DNA of 13,919 nt from the NCBI GenBank assembly GCA_022181005.1, contig BQMV01000017.1:1-13919 (forward strand). Reading direction: 5' to 3'. Below the pieces are notes generated by a model. The model searched no databases. It was not told where the DNA came from and saw nothing but the letters and a program-made list of their open reading frames with translations. Both the position numbers and the translations under genes were made by a program. Below, in pieces: positions 6,258-13,756 of this stretch (positions are counted from its first letter, which is position 1; the number at the start of each line of letters is the position of its first letter). Source of the stretch: Anaerolineaceae bacterium. GTDB lineage: Bacteria > Chloroflexota > Anaerolineae > Anaerolineales > Villigracilaceae.

Positions 6258-7106
6258 ATGGCAAAACGTACCGGTCTCGGCAAAGGACTCGATGCCCTCA
6301 TCCCCGGCGGAAAAATAGCCGCAGGCGGCGAGGCGGGCGGAGTGACGCAAGTCGCAATCGATTCGATCCAGCGCAACCCGCGTCAGCCGCGCGAAAAGTT
6401 TGATGGGACAGAATTGGAGAATCTCGCCGCGTCCATTTGCGAGCATGGGGTGATCCAACCGCTCATCGTCTCGCCGGGACGCGGCGGCGCGTACACGTTG
6501 ATCGCCGGTGAGCGGCGCTTGCAAGCCTCGCGCAAAGCCGGGTTGAAAACGGTGCCGGCCGTCATCCGCTCGGCGACCGACCAGCAATTGCTTGAACTCG
6601 CGCTTATCGAAAACGTCCAACGGGCAGACTTGAATCCGATCGAAGAGGCCGAGGCGTACCAGAACCTTGCCAAAGAATTCAGGATGTCGCATGAGACCAT
6701 CGCTTCACGGGTGGGAAAAAGCCGCGTCGCGGTGACCAACACGATGCGTCTGCTCGATGCGTCTGTTGCGGTGAAGCAAGCGCTCGTGGATGGGCGCATC
6801 TCAGAAGGTCATGCGCGCGCGATGTTGTCGTTATCTGCTAAAGCGCAGGAACACTTGCTGAATCAGATTTTCAACCTCGATCTGAGCGTGCGGTCAACTG
6901 AAATGTTGGCGCGAAAACTTTCAGGGCAACGACCCGTCGTGAAAAAGAAATCGGGTCGAAGCCCGAATGTGAACGATGTGGAAAAGAAATTGCAATCCAG
7001 CCTCGGCACCAAGGTCGCGCTCAAACACGGCAAGCGCGGCGGCACGGTGACGATCTATTATTATTCCGACGAGGAATTGGATTCGCTGTTGGAAAAATTG
7101 ACGTAA
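6258..7106 (+). CDS. parB: Chromosome-partitioning protein ParB (Spo0J)
   Basis: ParB binds parS sites near the origin, spreads as a CTP-dependent clamp and stimulates ParA. The 282 residues hold an N-terminal ParA-contact motif GLGKGLDALIP (6-16). The CTPase/ParB domain follows, with IQRNPRQPRE (37-46), HGVIQPLIV (63-71), GERR (84-87) and ENVQR (119-122 region). A helix-turn-helix for parS reading lies at about 143-166 (MSHETIASRVGKSRVAVTNT). The C-terminus has a basic linker and a dimerisation tail ending in YYYSDEELDSLLEKL. GAGGAG (6247-6252) gives a good ribosome site. No consensus parS palindrome was found in this window, so the binding sites must lie elsewhere. Confidence 0.95.
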   Translation: MAKRTGLGKGLDALIPGGKIAAGGEAGGVTQVAIDSIQRNPRQPREKFDGTELENLAASICEHGVIQPLIVSPGRGGAYTLIAGERRLQASRKAGLKTVPAVIRSATDQQLLELALIENVQRADLNPIEEAEAYQNLAKEFRMSHETIASRVGKSRVAVTNTMRLLDASVAVKQALVDGRISEGHARAMLSLSAKAQEHLLNQIFNLDLSVRSTEMLARKLSGQRPVVKKKSGRSPNVNDVEKKLQSSLGTKVALKHGKRGGTVTIYYYSDEELDSLLEKLT

Positions 7107-7127
7107 CGTCACCTTGCAAGAATAAAG

Positions 7128-7133
7128 TATAAT
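7128..7133 (+). promoter_or_regulatory. -10 box of a putative leaderless promoter for the ATPase gene
   Basis: TATAAT ends 6 bases before the ATG at 7140, exactly the spacing seen in front of the sugar kinase gene. No Shine-Dalgarno sequence is present between them. A -35 at proper spacing is not evident (TTGACG at 7098-7103 is 24 bases away). Confidence 0.55.
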
Positions 7134-7139
7134 TTAGAT

Positions 7140-8375
7140 ATGCAAGGAAAATATAAACAACTTAAACGATTTTCAGAGCGTCAAATACAGGACTTTGTAT
7201 CAGGGGGAAAATCTTTTTTGTTGTTAGGACCCCGTCAGGTTGGGAAAACAACCCTGCTCAATGGGCTACTACAAGATACTCAGCCCCTTCTCAAATATCA
7301 TTTGCAAGAACCTGCCACTAAAATTGAACTGGAGCGCGATCCACAGGTATTGATTCGACAAGCCCGGGCAATTTCAGGCCCAGTCTCTATATTCATAGAC
7401 GAAGCCCAAAAGGTTCCAGAAGTATTCGACGCCGCGCAGGCATTGATTGATGAGGGAAAGGCGAGTGTTTTTTTAACGGGTTCATCCGCTCGTAAGCTCC
7501 GCCGCAAGGGGATCAATCTATTGCCGGGTAGAATTCGATTATTGATGCTTGATCCTTTGATGTGGGGGGAACTGGGGTTGCTGGCAGATCCAAGCGAGTA
7601 TCGAATTACGTCACTTGCGCTTCAAAATATCAATCCTCTCACGCAATCCATAGAAGACTGTATGGTGTACGGGAGTCTGCCGGGTTTGTTGCCACTCTCG
7701 CGTCCCGATGCAGTAGAACTCTTACAGGCATATGCGCGGCTTTACATTGAGGAGGAGATTCGAGCCGAGGCGTTGAGCCGCGCAATCGGTCCATTCGCCC
7801 GTTTCCTTGAACTTGCCGCGCTCGAATCAGGAACTTCGCCCAACTTTACCAAACTGTCGAAAGAATCCGGCGTTAGTTCGCCTACCATTCGCCAATATTA
7901 TTCAGTGTTGGAAGATACGCTGATCGTGGAACGGGTTGATCCATATGTAAAAAATGCCCGCAAGCGTGTCCTCTCCTCATCACGCTATTATTTTTTCGAT
8001 ACGGGAGTTCGTAACGCGCTTGCGCGGTTTCCTTTAACCCCCGAATTATTGCAGGCAGAGAAAGGAAAATTATTTGAGCATGCGGTCGTTTTGGAATTGC
8101 TTCGCAGAATTCGTTTGTTGAAATCCAATCATAATCTATATTACTGGCGCACTTCAGGAGGCGCAGAAGTAGACTGTGTGCTCGAACGGCAAGATGAATT
8201 AATACCCATCGAGATAAAAAGTTCCACTCACATCTCACAACGCGACTTGACTGGCTTACGGAGTTTCCTTGCCGATTACGGAAAAAAGGTCAAACGCGCC
8301 TTCGTGGTCACCATGGGAAGTCGTCCCGAAAAAATAGACGACAAAATTATCGCCATCCCGTGGCAATTCCTCTAA
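7140..8375 (+). CDS. AAA-type ATPase with DUF4143 C-terminus
   Basis: This is a P-loop ATPase of the AAA_14/DUF4143 family, common in bacteria and archaea but without an established cellular function. The 411 residues contain Walker A G30-PRQVGKTT (30-38), Walker B IFIDEAQ (84-90, D87/E88) and a sensor-like FLTGSSA (111-117). After a region with winged-helix character (FTKLSKESGVSSPTIRQYYSVLE), the C-terminus shows a nuclease-like core: GGAEVDCVLE with D345, then IPIEIKSS with E358-I-K360. This fits a PD-(D/E)XK fold. The gene is visibly richer in A and T, especially at third codon positions, than parB before it and the amidohydrolase after it, suggesting separate acquisition. It appears to be transcribed from its own leaderless promoter. 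Whether the nuclease motif is active is unknown. Confidence 0.88.
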   Translation: MQGKYKQLKRFSERQIQDFVSGGKSFLLLGPRQVGKTTLLNGLLQDTQPLLKYHLQEPATKIELERDPQVLIRQARAISGPVSIFIDEAQKVPEVFDAAQALIDEGKASVFLTGSSARKLRRKGINLLPGRIRLLMLDPLMWGELGLLADPSEYRITSLALQNINPLTQSIEDCMVYGSLPGLLPLSRPDAVELLQAYARLYIEEEIRAEALSRAIGPFARFLELAALESGTSPNFTKLSKESGVSSPTIRQYYSVLEDTLIVERVDPYVKNARKRVLSSSRYYFFDTGVRNALARFPLTPELLQAEKGKLFEHAVVLELLRRIRLLKSNHNLYYWRTSGGAEVDCVLERQDELIPIEIKSSTHISQRDLTGLRSFLADYGKKVKRAFVVTMGSRPEKIDDKIIAIPWQFL

Positions 8376-8388
8376 AGCAGGCTCCATT

Positions 8389-9969
8389 ATGATCATCCTC
8401 CACAACGCCATCATCCACACGCAAGACAAATCACAACCAAACGCCTCCGCCCTCGTGATCGATCAAGGAAAAATTGTCGCGGTGGGCGAAACGAATTACC
8501 TGTTCAATCATTTCCCCCGCGCCAAAGGACAGGACATGCGCGGGCGCGTCATCGTCCCCGGGCTGACCGACGCGCATTTGCATTTGCATCAATATTCGCT
8601 CGCGCTGCAAAAAATTGATTGTGAAGTGGGCACCAAAGAGGAATGCCTGCGCCGCGTGGCGGAACGCGTGAACAAAGCCAAACCCGGCGAATGGATTCTC
8701 GGTCATGGCTGGAATCAAAACGAGTGGGGCGACTGGCCCCACGCAAGCGAACTCGATGCCATCGCGCCGAACAATCCGGTCTATCTCACCGCCAAATCTC
8801 TTCACGCCGCGTGGGTCAACACGAAAGCCATGCAACTGGCGAACATCACCGCGTCAACACCCGACCCGCACAACGGACAGATCCAACGCGATGCAAGCGG
8901 CAACGCCACCGGCATCCTGCTCGAAACCGCGATGGGACTTGTGGGAAGAGTCATCCCAGAGCCGACGATCCAAGAAATTACAGATGCCATCGAAAAAGCG
9001 CAACTCAATTTATGGAAGATGGGACTCACCGGCGTCCACGATTTTGACCGCCGCGAATCGTTCATGGCATTGCAAACGCTTCACGCGGAAAAGAAATTAA
9101 AACTGCGCGTGTTGAAAAATCTGCCCGTCGAACTGCTCGACGAAATCCACGCCATCGGTCTGCGCGGCGGATTCGGCGACGACATGCTCCGCATCGGCAA
9201 CGTCAAAGTGTTCATGGATGGCGCGCTCGGTCCGCATACGGCGGCGATGTTCCAGCCGTATAACGGCGAAGAATCCAATCGCGGCATCCTCAACATGGAC
9301 GGCGAGGAACTCTTTGAGCATGGGCGCAAAGCCGCGCAGGTTGGGCTGGGTCTCACCGTCCACGCTATCGGCGACCGCGCCAATCACGAAGTCCTCAACG
9401 CGTACGAGCAACTCCGCAACTACGAAAAAGAAAATCATCTGCCCGCGCGTCGTCATCGCATCGAACACGTGCAGGTGATCCATCCCGACGATGCGCCGCG
9501 CCTCGGCAAACTCAACGTGGTCGCATCCATGCAACCCATCCACGCCACCTCCGACATGTTGATGGCGGATCAATTCTGGGGCGAACGGGCGAGACTTGCC
9601 TACGCTTGGAAAACCCAACTCGACTTTGGCGCGCCGCTCGCGCTGGGGTCCGACGCGCCGGTCGAATCGCCGAATCCGTTTTGGGGATTGCACGCCGCCG
9701 TCACCCGCCGTCGCGCCGACGGTTCTCCCTCTGTGGAGGGCTGGCGCGGCGAACAGAAATTGTCCACGCCTGAGGCGTTCGCGGGCTACACCCTCGGCGC
9801 CGCCTACGCCGCGCACATGGAAGACCGCCTCGGCAAACTCGCGCCCGGCTTCCTTGCCGACCTGATCGTCCTCGACACGGACCCGTTCACCTGCAATCCA
9901 GATGAACTGCTCGCGCTCGAATCATCGGCTACAATGGTTAACGGAGAATGGGTCTATACTTCGCTTTAA
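8389..9969 (+). CDS. Metal-dependent amidohydrolase, YtcJ type
   Basis: This is a cytoplasmic hydrolase of the amidohydrolase superfamily (Amidohydro_3), expected to split amide or related C-N bonds with one or two metal ions; the substrate is unknown. The 526 residues have the composite N-terminal sandwich (ALVIDQGKIVAVGE, 21-34) and the metal-binding strand VPGLTDAHLHLH (56-67; H63 and H65 likely ligands). Later ligand blocks include TVHAIGDRANHE, RHRIEHVQVIHPDD and LGSDAPVESPNPFWGLH, whose aspartate is the expected catalytic residue. The C-terminus (GKLAPGFLADLIVLDTDPF) returns to the sandwich. Length is normal. The ATG lies 13 bases after the ATPase stop with no clear ribosome site, so co-transcription is likely despite a different base composition. 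Confidence 0.9.
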   Translation: MIILHNAIIHTQDKSQPNASALVIDQGKIVAVGETNYLFNHFPRAKGQDMRGRVIVPGLTDAHLHLHQYSLALQKIDCEVGTKEECLRRVAERVNKAKPGEWILGHGWNQNEWGDWPHASELDAIAPNNPVYLTAKSLHAAWVNTKAMQLANITASTPDPHNGQIQRDASGNATGILLETAMGLVGRVIPEPTIQEITDAIEKAQLNLWKMGLTGVHDFDRRESFMALQTLHAEKKLKLRVLKNLPVELLDEIHAIGLRGGFGDDMLRIGNVKVFMDGALGPHTAAMFQPYNGEESNRGILNMDGEELFEHGRKAAQVGLGLTVHAIGDRANHEVLNAYEQLRNYEKENHLPARRHRIEHVQVIHPDDAPRLGKLNVVASMQPIHATSDMLMADQFWGERARLAYAWKTQLDFGAPLALGSDAPVESPNPFWGLHAAVTRRRADGSPSVEGWRGEQKLSTPEAFAGYTLGAAYAAHMEDRLGKLAPGFLADLIVLDTDPFTCNPDELLALESSATMVNGEWVYTSL

Positions 9970-10032
9970 GTGTCATGTGTCAAGCTTCACGTTTCAAATA
10001 GAATCTGGAATTTGACATATAGAATGTGAAAC
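9970..10032. repeat. In-phase heptamer repeat block upstream of the kinase operon
   Basis: Directly after the amidohydrolase stop come GTGTCAT, GTGTCAA, GCTTCAC and GTTTCAA (9970-9997). These are followed in the same 7-bp phase by ATAGAAT, CTGGAAT, TTGACAT, ATAGAAT and GTGAAAC (9998-10032). The last is the reverse complement of GTTTCAC, and GTTTCA (9991-9996) pairs with TGAAAC (10027-10032). ATAGAAT occurs twice, 21 bases apart. The block also contains a perfect TTGACA (10012-10017), but I could not pair it with a convincing -10 box. Confidence 0.6.
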
Positions 10033-11063
10033 TAATTATGACAGATCAACTTCAACTCACGCCTGAAATGCTTGTGCCGCGCATGGGAGAATACCTGATT
10101 CGAAAAGGCGCGCTTTCTCCCGAAGGTTTGCAAAAAGCGCTGACCCTTCAACAAGACGAAGCGACGCGCGGGAATCGCATTATGTTGGGCGACGCCCTCG
10201 TCCAACTGAAATTGATCGAACGCAACGCGCTTAATCAAGCGATCACGGAACAGATCGTTCAATTGCGTTCCGCTCTGCAAACCGCTAATCGCACGCTCGA
10301 ACGTCGCGTGGAAGAACGCACCGCCGAGTTGCAAAGAGCGCTGGAGCGCGTCTCTGAACTCAGCCAGTTGAAATCCAATTTTATATCGAACATTTCGCAC
10401 GAACTGCGCACGCCGCTCACGCACATTAAAGGCTATCTCGAATTGCTTGTGAGCGAATCGCTTGGACCCGTCGTCGAAGAGCAGCGACACGCGCTGCAAG
10501 TGTCGCAACAATCGGCGAGCGCGCTCGAGACGTTGATCGAAGATCTCATTATGGTCGCGCTTGCCTCGCGTGGAGAAATGAGCCTCAAACTGGAAGCGGT
10601 AGACCTCCGTCGCCTTGCTAACCTTGCGGTTAAATCGGCGGCTGCGAAGGCACAGCAACGAGGAGTTGAACTGCATGTTTTTGCGGATGAGAACCTGCCT
10701 TTTGTGCAAGCCGATTCGCAAAAGATTGCTTGGGCGCTGAATCATTTAATCGCAAACGGCATTAAATTTACCCCTGCCGGCGGACGCGTGGCGGTCAACC
10801 TTAAACGCGAAGGCGAAAACCTCGTCGTCGTCTCGGTCTCCGATACGGGCATCGGAATCCCGACTGAACGTCAGAAGGTTATCTTCGAGTCGTTCCATCA
10901 ATTAGACGGTTCTTCCACGCGCCGCTATGGCGGGATGGGGCTGGGGTTGGCGCTCGTGCGCGAGATCATCGAAGCGCATGGCTCTATGATCGAGGTGCAG
11001 TCTTTGGAGGGACGCGGTTCCTCGTTCAAATTTCCGTTGCTCTCCGCCCCCGCCGCAACATAG
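10026..11063 (+). CDS. Soluble histidine kinase with N-terminal MshEN-like repeat
   Basis: This is a cytoplasmic sensor kinase with no membrane segment. Numbering here uses GTG 10026; ATG 10038 (MTDQLQL) is an equally good start, and no ribosome site decides. Residues 19-42 and 53-76 are two 24-residue repeats: RMGEYLIRKGALS...LQ and MLGDALVQLKLIE...EQ. They resemble the tandem motif of MshEN/T2SSE-N domains, some of which bind cyclic di-GMP. A coiled coil (77-118) leads to the dimerisation helix with H125 in SNISHELRTP. The ATPase domain has the N box HLIANGIKFTP, G1 box SDTGIGIP, F box FESFHQLDG and G2 box GGMGLGLALVREI. The second kinase starts 3 bases after the stop. The MshEN assignment is by pattern only. 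Confidence 0.85.
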   Translation: MKLIMTDQLQLTPEMLVPRMGEYLIRKGALSPEGLQKALTLQQDEATRGNRIMLGDALVQLKLIERNALNQAITEQIVQLRSALQTANRTLERRVEERTAELQRALERVSELSQLKSNFISNISHELRTPLTHIKGYLELLVSESLGPVVEEQRHALQVSQQSASALETLIEDLIMVALASRGEMSLKLEAVDLRRLANLAVKSAAAKAQQRGVELHVFADENLPFVQADSQKIAWALNHLIANGIKFTPAGGRVAVNLKREGENLVVVSVSDTGIGIPTERQKVIFESFHQLDGSSTRRYGGMGLGLALVREIIEAHGSMIEVQSLEGRGSSFKFPLLSAPAAT

Positions 11064-11066
11064 GTT

Positions 11067-12257
11067 ATGGATAATCTCACGCTGGAGTTCTTGCAGAGCT
11101 TAATTCAAATCGCGGCGCAAGCGGATGCAGCGCGCGACAGCATTGAGAAATTCTTTGTCGCCTTTCGCCGGCAATTCGTGTTCGACAATGTCGCCGTATA
11201 CCTGCACGATGAGCGCAGCGCGTCGCTTGAGATCGTATACGCGCGCGCGGTAGGACGCGAGCGCAGCGCCGAAGCCGACGCCGCCTGGGGCGAAACATTT
11301 GCCGCCCGCGTTTTCGCTCAGGACGAGATCATGATGCAAGAACCCAATCCCGCCGCGCCTGCCATTGACCGCTTGCAGCGAGCGTACCTACTGGGCTTGC
11401 CGTTGGGCGGCAAAGACTCGTCGGTTAGAGGCGCGTTAGCCTTTGTGCGTTTTGGCGGACCGTTGTATGAAAGCGAGCATATTCAGCTGGCGACGACAGC
11501 CGCCAAACTGTTGACGATCTTGTATGAACGTTTCCAGTGGAAGCGCGCTAATGCCGCCCTGAACGACCTGAAGCGACAGATGCAATTACAGGAAGATTTC
11601 GTCAGCGCGATCTCGCACGAACTGCGCACGCCGCTCGGGTTTATTAAAGGATACAGCACCAGCCTGCTGCGAAAAGACGCCGTCTGGGACGAGGCGACTC
11701 GCGACGAATTTCTCACGATCATTGACGAGGAAACCGACCGGCTGGGATTATTAATCGAAAACATGCTCGAATCGGCGCGGCTGCAAAGCAAGACGCTCCC
11801 GCTGCGATTTCAACCGCTGCGTTTAGACGCGATCTTGCGCGATGTGATTGACCGCATTCAATCGCGCTATAAAGATTTGAATGTGCGCGTAGAGATTGAA
11901 TCGACGCCTTCGATCTATGGAGACGGCGTGCGGATCGCGCAAGTGCTCGAAAATTTATTTATGAACGCGATTAAATACGCTCCCGCCGCGCCGATCGTAG
12001 TTTCGCTTTCCACGCAGGGCGGAACGGTGCAACTCGCATTCCGAGACCAAGGACCGGGCATTGCGCCTGAGGCTCTTCCGCTGCTCTTCGATCGGTTTTT
12101 CCGCGCGCGAAACGAACAAAACATCTCCGGTTCGGGACTGGGACTCTATATTTGCAAGCAGATTATCGAAGCGCATCATGGTAAGATTTGGGTGGAATCG
12201 ACGCTTGGCAACGGCTCTTCATTTTTTATTGAACTGCCCATCAACTTAATGAAGTGA
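11067..12257 (+). CDS. Soluble histidine kinase with GAF-like sensor domain
   Basis: This is a second cytoplasmic kinase, 396 residues. Residues about 10-155 look like a GAF domain: FVFDNVAVYLHDERSASLEIV near the start, then LGLPLGGKDSSVRGALAFVR and ESEHIQLATTAAKLL near the end. The ligand cannot be read. A short coiled coil (160-176) precedes the histidine box SAISHELRTPLGFIKGY with H184. The ATPase domain has the N box VLENLFMNAIKYAP, G1 FRDQGPGI, F box LLFDRFFRA and G2 GSGLGLYICKQI. No transmembrane segment is seen. It follows the first kinase after 3 bases and precedes the response regulator by 19 bases, so the three genes form one operon. Both kinases share nearly identical histidine boxes, so they may feed the same regulator; this is inference. 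Confidence 0.9.
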   Translation: MDNLTLEFLQSLIQIAAQADAARDSIEKFFVAFRRQFVFDNVAVYLHDERSASLEIVYARAVGRERSAEADAAWGETFAARVFAQDEIMMQEPNPAAPAIDRLQRAYLLGLPLGGKDSSVRGALAFVRFGGPLYESEHIQLATTAAKLLTILYERFQWKRANAALNDLKRQMQLQEDFVSAISHELRTPLGFIKGYSTSLLRKDAVWDEATRDEFLTIIDEETDRLGLLIENMLESARLQSKTLPLRFQPLRLDAILRDVIDRIQSRYKDLNVRVEIESTPSIYGDGVRIAQVLENLFMNAIKYAPAAPIVVSLSTQGGTVQLAFRDQGPGIAPEALPLLFDRFFRARNEQNISGSGLGLYICKQIIEAHHGKIWVESTLGNGSSFFIELPINLMK

Positions 12258-12276
12258 ATGGATAGGAGGCGTTAAT

Positions 12277-12972
12277 ATGGCAAAACGCATTTTAATTGTG
12301 GACGACGAACCGCGCTATTTGCGCCTCTTGGAAGCCAATTTGCGGACGGAAGGCTATGAAGTCGTCAGCGCACAAGACGGCTTGCAGGCGGTCAACATGT
12401 TTTCCGACCGGCTGATTGATCTGGTCTTGATGGACGTGATGATGCCTAAATTGGACGGGTTCGGGGCGACGCAGCGCATCCGTGAGTTTTCCAACGTTCC
12501 GATCGTAATCCTCACTGCCAAAGGCGACGAACAAGACCGCGTGCGCGGACTCGACCTCGGCGCCGACGATTACCTTGTCAAGCCGTTTTCGGCGACCGAA
12601 TTGCTGGCGCGCGTGCGAGCCGTGTTGCGCAGAGCGCAGCCGCCCAGCGAAGCCGGACAGTCGCGCTTTTTTACGCACGGCAATTTAAAGATTGACTTTG
12701 CGCGCGCCGAAGTATGGCGCGACGAAATCGCCGTTTCGCTTTCCGCGACCGAATACCGCCTGTTGCTGCAATTCGCTCATAACGTGGGTAAGATCATGAC
12801 CTCGGAAGAACTGCTGACCAGCGTCTGGGGACCCGAATACCGTTCCGATAAAGAAATCCTTTGGGTGAGCATTGCGCGCCTGCGCCAAAAACTGGAGGAT
12901 GACACGCACCGCCCCAAGCATATCGTCACGCGCTCCGGCCTGGGCTATTTAATGCCGCCCATCGAGGGGTGA
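12277..12972 (+). CDS. Response regulator, OmpR/PhoB family
   Basis: This is a DNA-binding output protein of a two-component system, 231 residues. The receiver domain has acidic pocket D9-D10-E11, phospho-acceptor D53 in LMDVMMPKLDG, T80 in ILTAKGDE, and K102 in YLVKPFS. After a linker (about 121-130), a winged helix follows: SATEYRLLLQFAHNVGKIMT, LLTSVWGPEY and a recognition helix WVSIARLRQKLEDD. The C-terminus ends in the wing hairpin HIVTRSGLGYLM. AGGAGG (12264-12269) lies 7 bases before the ATG and is the strongest ribosome site in this operon, so the regulator may be made in excess over the kinases. Target genes are unknown. Confidence 0.95.
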   Translation: MAKRILIVDDEPRYLRLLEANLRTEGYEVVSAQDGLQAVNMFSDRLIDLVLMDVMMPKLDGFGATQRIREFSNVPIVILTAKGDEQDRVRGLDLGADDYLVKPFSATELLARVRAVLRRAQPPSEAGQSRFFTHGNLKIDFARAEVWRDEIAVSLSATEYRLLLQFAHNVGKIMTSEELLTSVWGPEYRSDKEILWVSIARLRQKLEDDTHRPKHIVTRSGLGYLMPPIEG

Positions 12973-13021
12973 TCGAAGACCGGTTGCGAGACCTCCATGC
13001 CGGACGCTTCGCGCTCTCTGC

Positions 13022-13027
13022 TATAAT
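13022..13027 (+). promoter_or_regulatory. -10 box upstream of the tandem HTH regulator
   Basis: TATAAT in GCTATAAT lies 46 bases before the ATG at 13074. A -35 element at proper spacing is not clear. The expected start near 13034 gives a short normal leader, with GAGGA (13066-13070) as ribosome site only 3 bases from the ATG. Unlike the two leaderless candidates, this gene has a leader. The rest of 12973-13073 shows no hairpin with a T-tract. Confidence 0.5.
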
Positions 13028-13073
13028 CGTCGTGTCAATAAGAACGCATATGAAGTCTATCGTCTGAGGAATT

Positions 13074-13751
13074 ATGGATAGTAAAACACAGGTTACGATA
13101 CGGACAAAAAAACTAGGCGTGCTGATTCGCGATGCGCGTATTGCGGCGCGCCGCAAACCTGCGGAATGCGCACAGGCGATGGGCGTAACGAGCGGCGTCT
13201 TCCGCGCATATGAAAGCGGGCGCCGGGCGCCTTCGTTGCCCGAGTTGGAAGCGCTGGTCTATTTTCTAGACGCGCCGATCAATCATTTTTGGGGCAAAGA
13301 AATCCGCTCCGACGACGCCCCACCCTACGAAAGATTCGATCTGCCGCGCTTGCTGGCGGTTCGCCAACGAAAGATCGGCGCGCTTCTGCGTCAGGCGCGC
13401 AACAACGCCGCCATGTCGGCGCGCGCGCTGACGCAAGAGACCGGCATTTCAGGCGCGCGCATTAAAGCCTATGAACTGGGCGAACGCGCCATTCCGTTGC
13501 CCGAGTTGGAAATGCTGTTGCACGCTCTGAATGCGCAAATCAAAACTTTCTTCGATCGCAGCGGACCGATTGGCCAATGGTTGACAAACGAAGAAGCGGT
13601 GGAGAATTTCCTTGAATTGCCCGAAGAACTGCGCCAGTTTGTTTCTTTGCCGGTCAACCGCCCCTACCTTGAGCTTGCCATGAAACTCAGCGCCATGTCG
13701 CGCGATAAATTGCGTTCGGTTGCCGAAGATATTCTCGACATCACTTTGTAA
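13074..13751 (+). CDS. Regulator with two tandem XRE-type helix-turn-helix domains
   Basis: This is probably a cytoplasmic DNA-binding regulator of 225 residues. Two homologous segments lie 87 residues apart. The first (about 14-73) runs LGVLIRDARIAARRKPAECA, VTSGVFRAYESGRRAPSLPE, LEALVYFLDAPINHFW. The second (about 101-160) runs IGALLRQARNNAAMSARALT, ISGARIKAYELGERAIPLPE, LEMLLHALNAQIKTFF. The YE.G.R.(x)PLPELE pattern is shared and typical of XRE/Cro domains. The remaining 60 residues (LELPEELRQFVSLPVNRPYLELAMKL) are helical and resemble no domain I can name. It has its own -10 box. A TPR-like gene starts 5 bases after its stop, so the two are likely co-expressed and may act together. Binding site and signal are unknown. 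Confidence 0.85.
   Translation: MDSKTQVTIRTKKLGVLIRDARIAARRKPAECAQAMGVTSGVFRAYESGRRAPSLPELEALVYFLDAPINHFWGKEIRSDDAPPYERFDLPRLLAVRQRKIGALLRQARNNAAMSARALTQETGISGARIKAYELGERAIPLPELEMLLHALNAQIKTFFDRSGPIGQWLTNEEAVENFLELPEELRQFVSLPVNRPYLELAMKLSAMSRDKLRSVAEDILDITL
13234..13511 (+). repeat. Internal 17-bp direct repeat marking the duplicated HTH
   Basis: CGTTGCCCGAGTTGGAA occurs at 13234-13250 and again at 13495-13511, an offset of 261 bases (87 codons) in the same reading frame. It encodes the shared LPELE of the two helix-turn-helix domains. Exact identity at third codon positions suggests either a fairly recent duplication or gene conversion between the two halves; the surrounding sequence has diverged more. 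Confidence 0.8.
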
Positions 13752-13756
13752 CGCAC

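Noticed and set aside
5267..7139. Search for parS near parA and parB
   Set aside because: No TGTTTCACGTGAAACA-like palindrome was found. GTTTCA and TGAAAC at 9991 and 10027 are 30 bases apart and belong to the heptamer block.
10012..10040. Promoter for the kinase operon using TTGACA at 10012-10017
   Set aside because: At 17-18 bases downstream there is no acceptable -10 box, and the start codon would fall inside it; TTGACA is also part of the heptamer block.
13032..13067. Short upstream frames in the leader of the tandem HTH gene (GTG at 13032, ATG at 13050, stop 13065-13067)
   Set aside because: Five to eleven codons with no ribosome site and no regulatory residue pattern; expected by chance.
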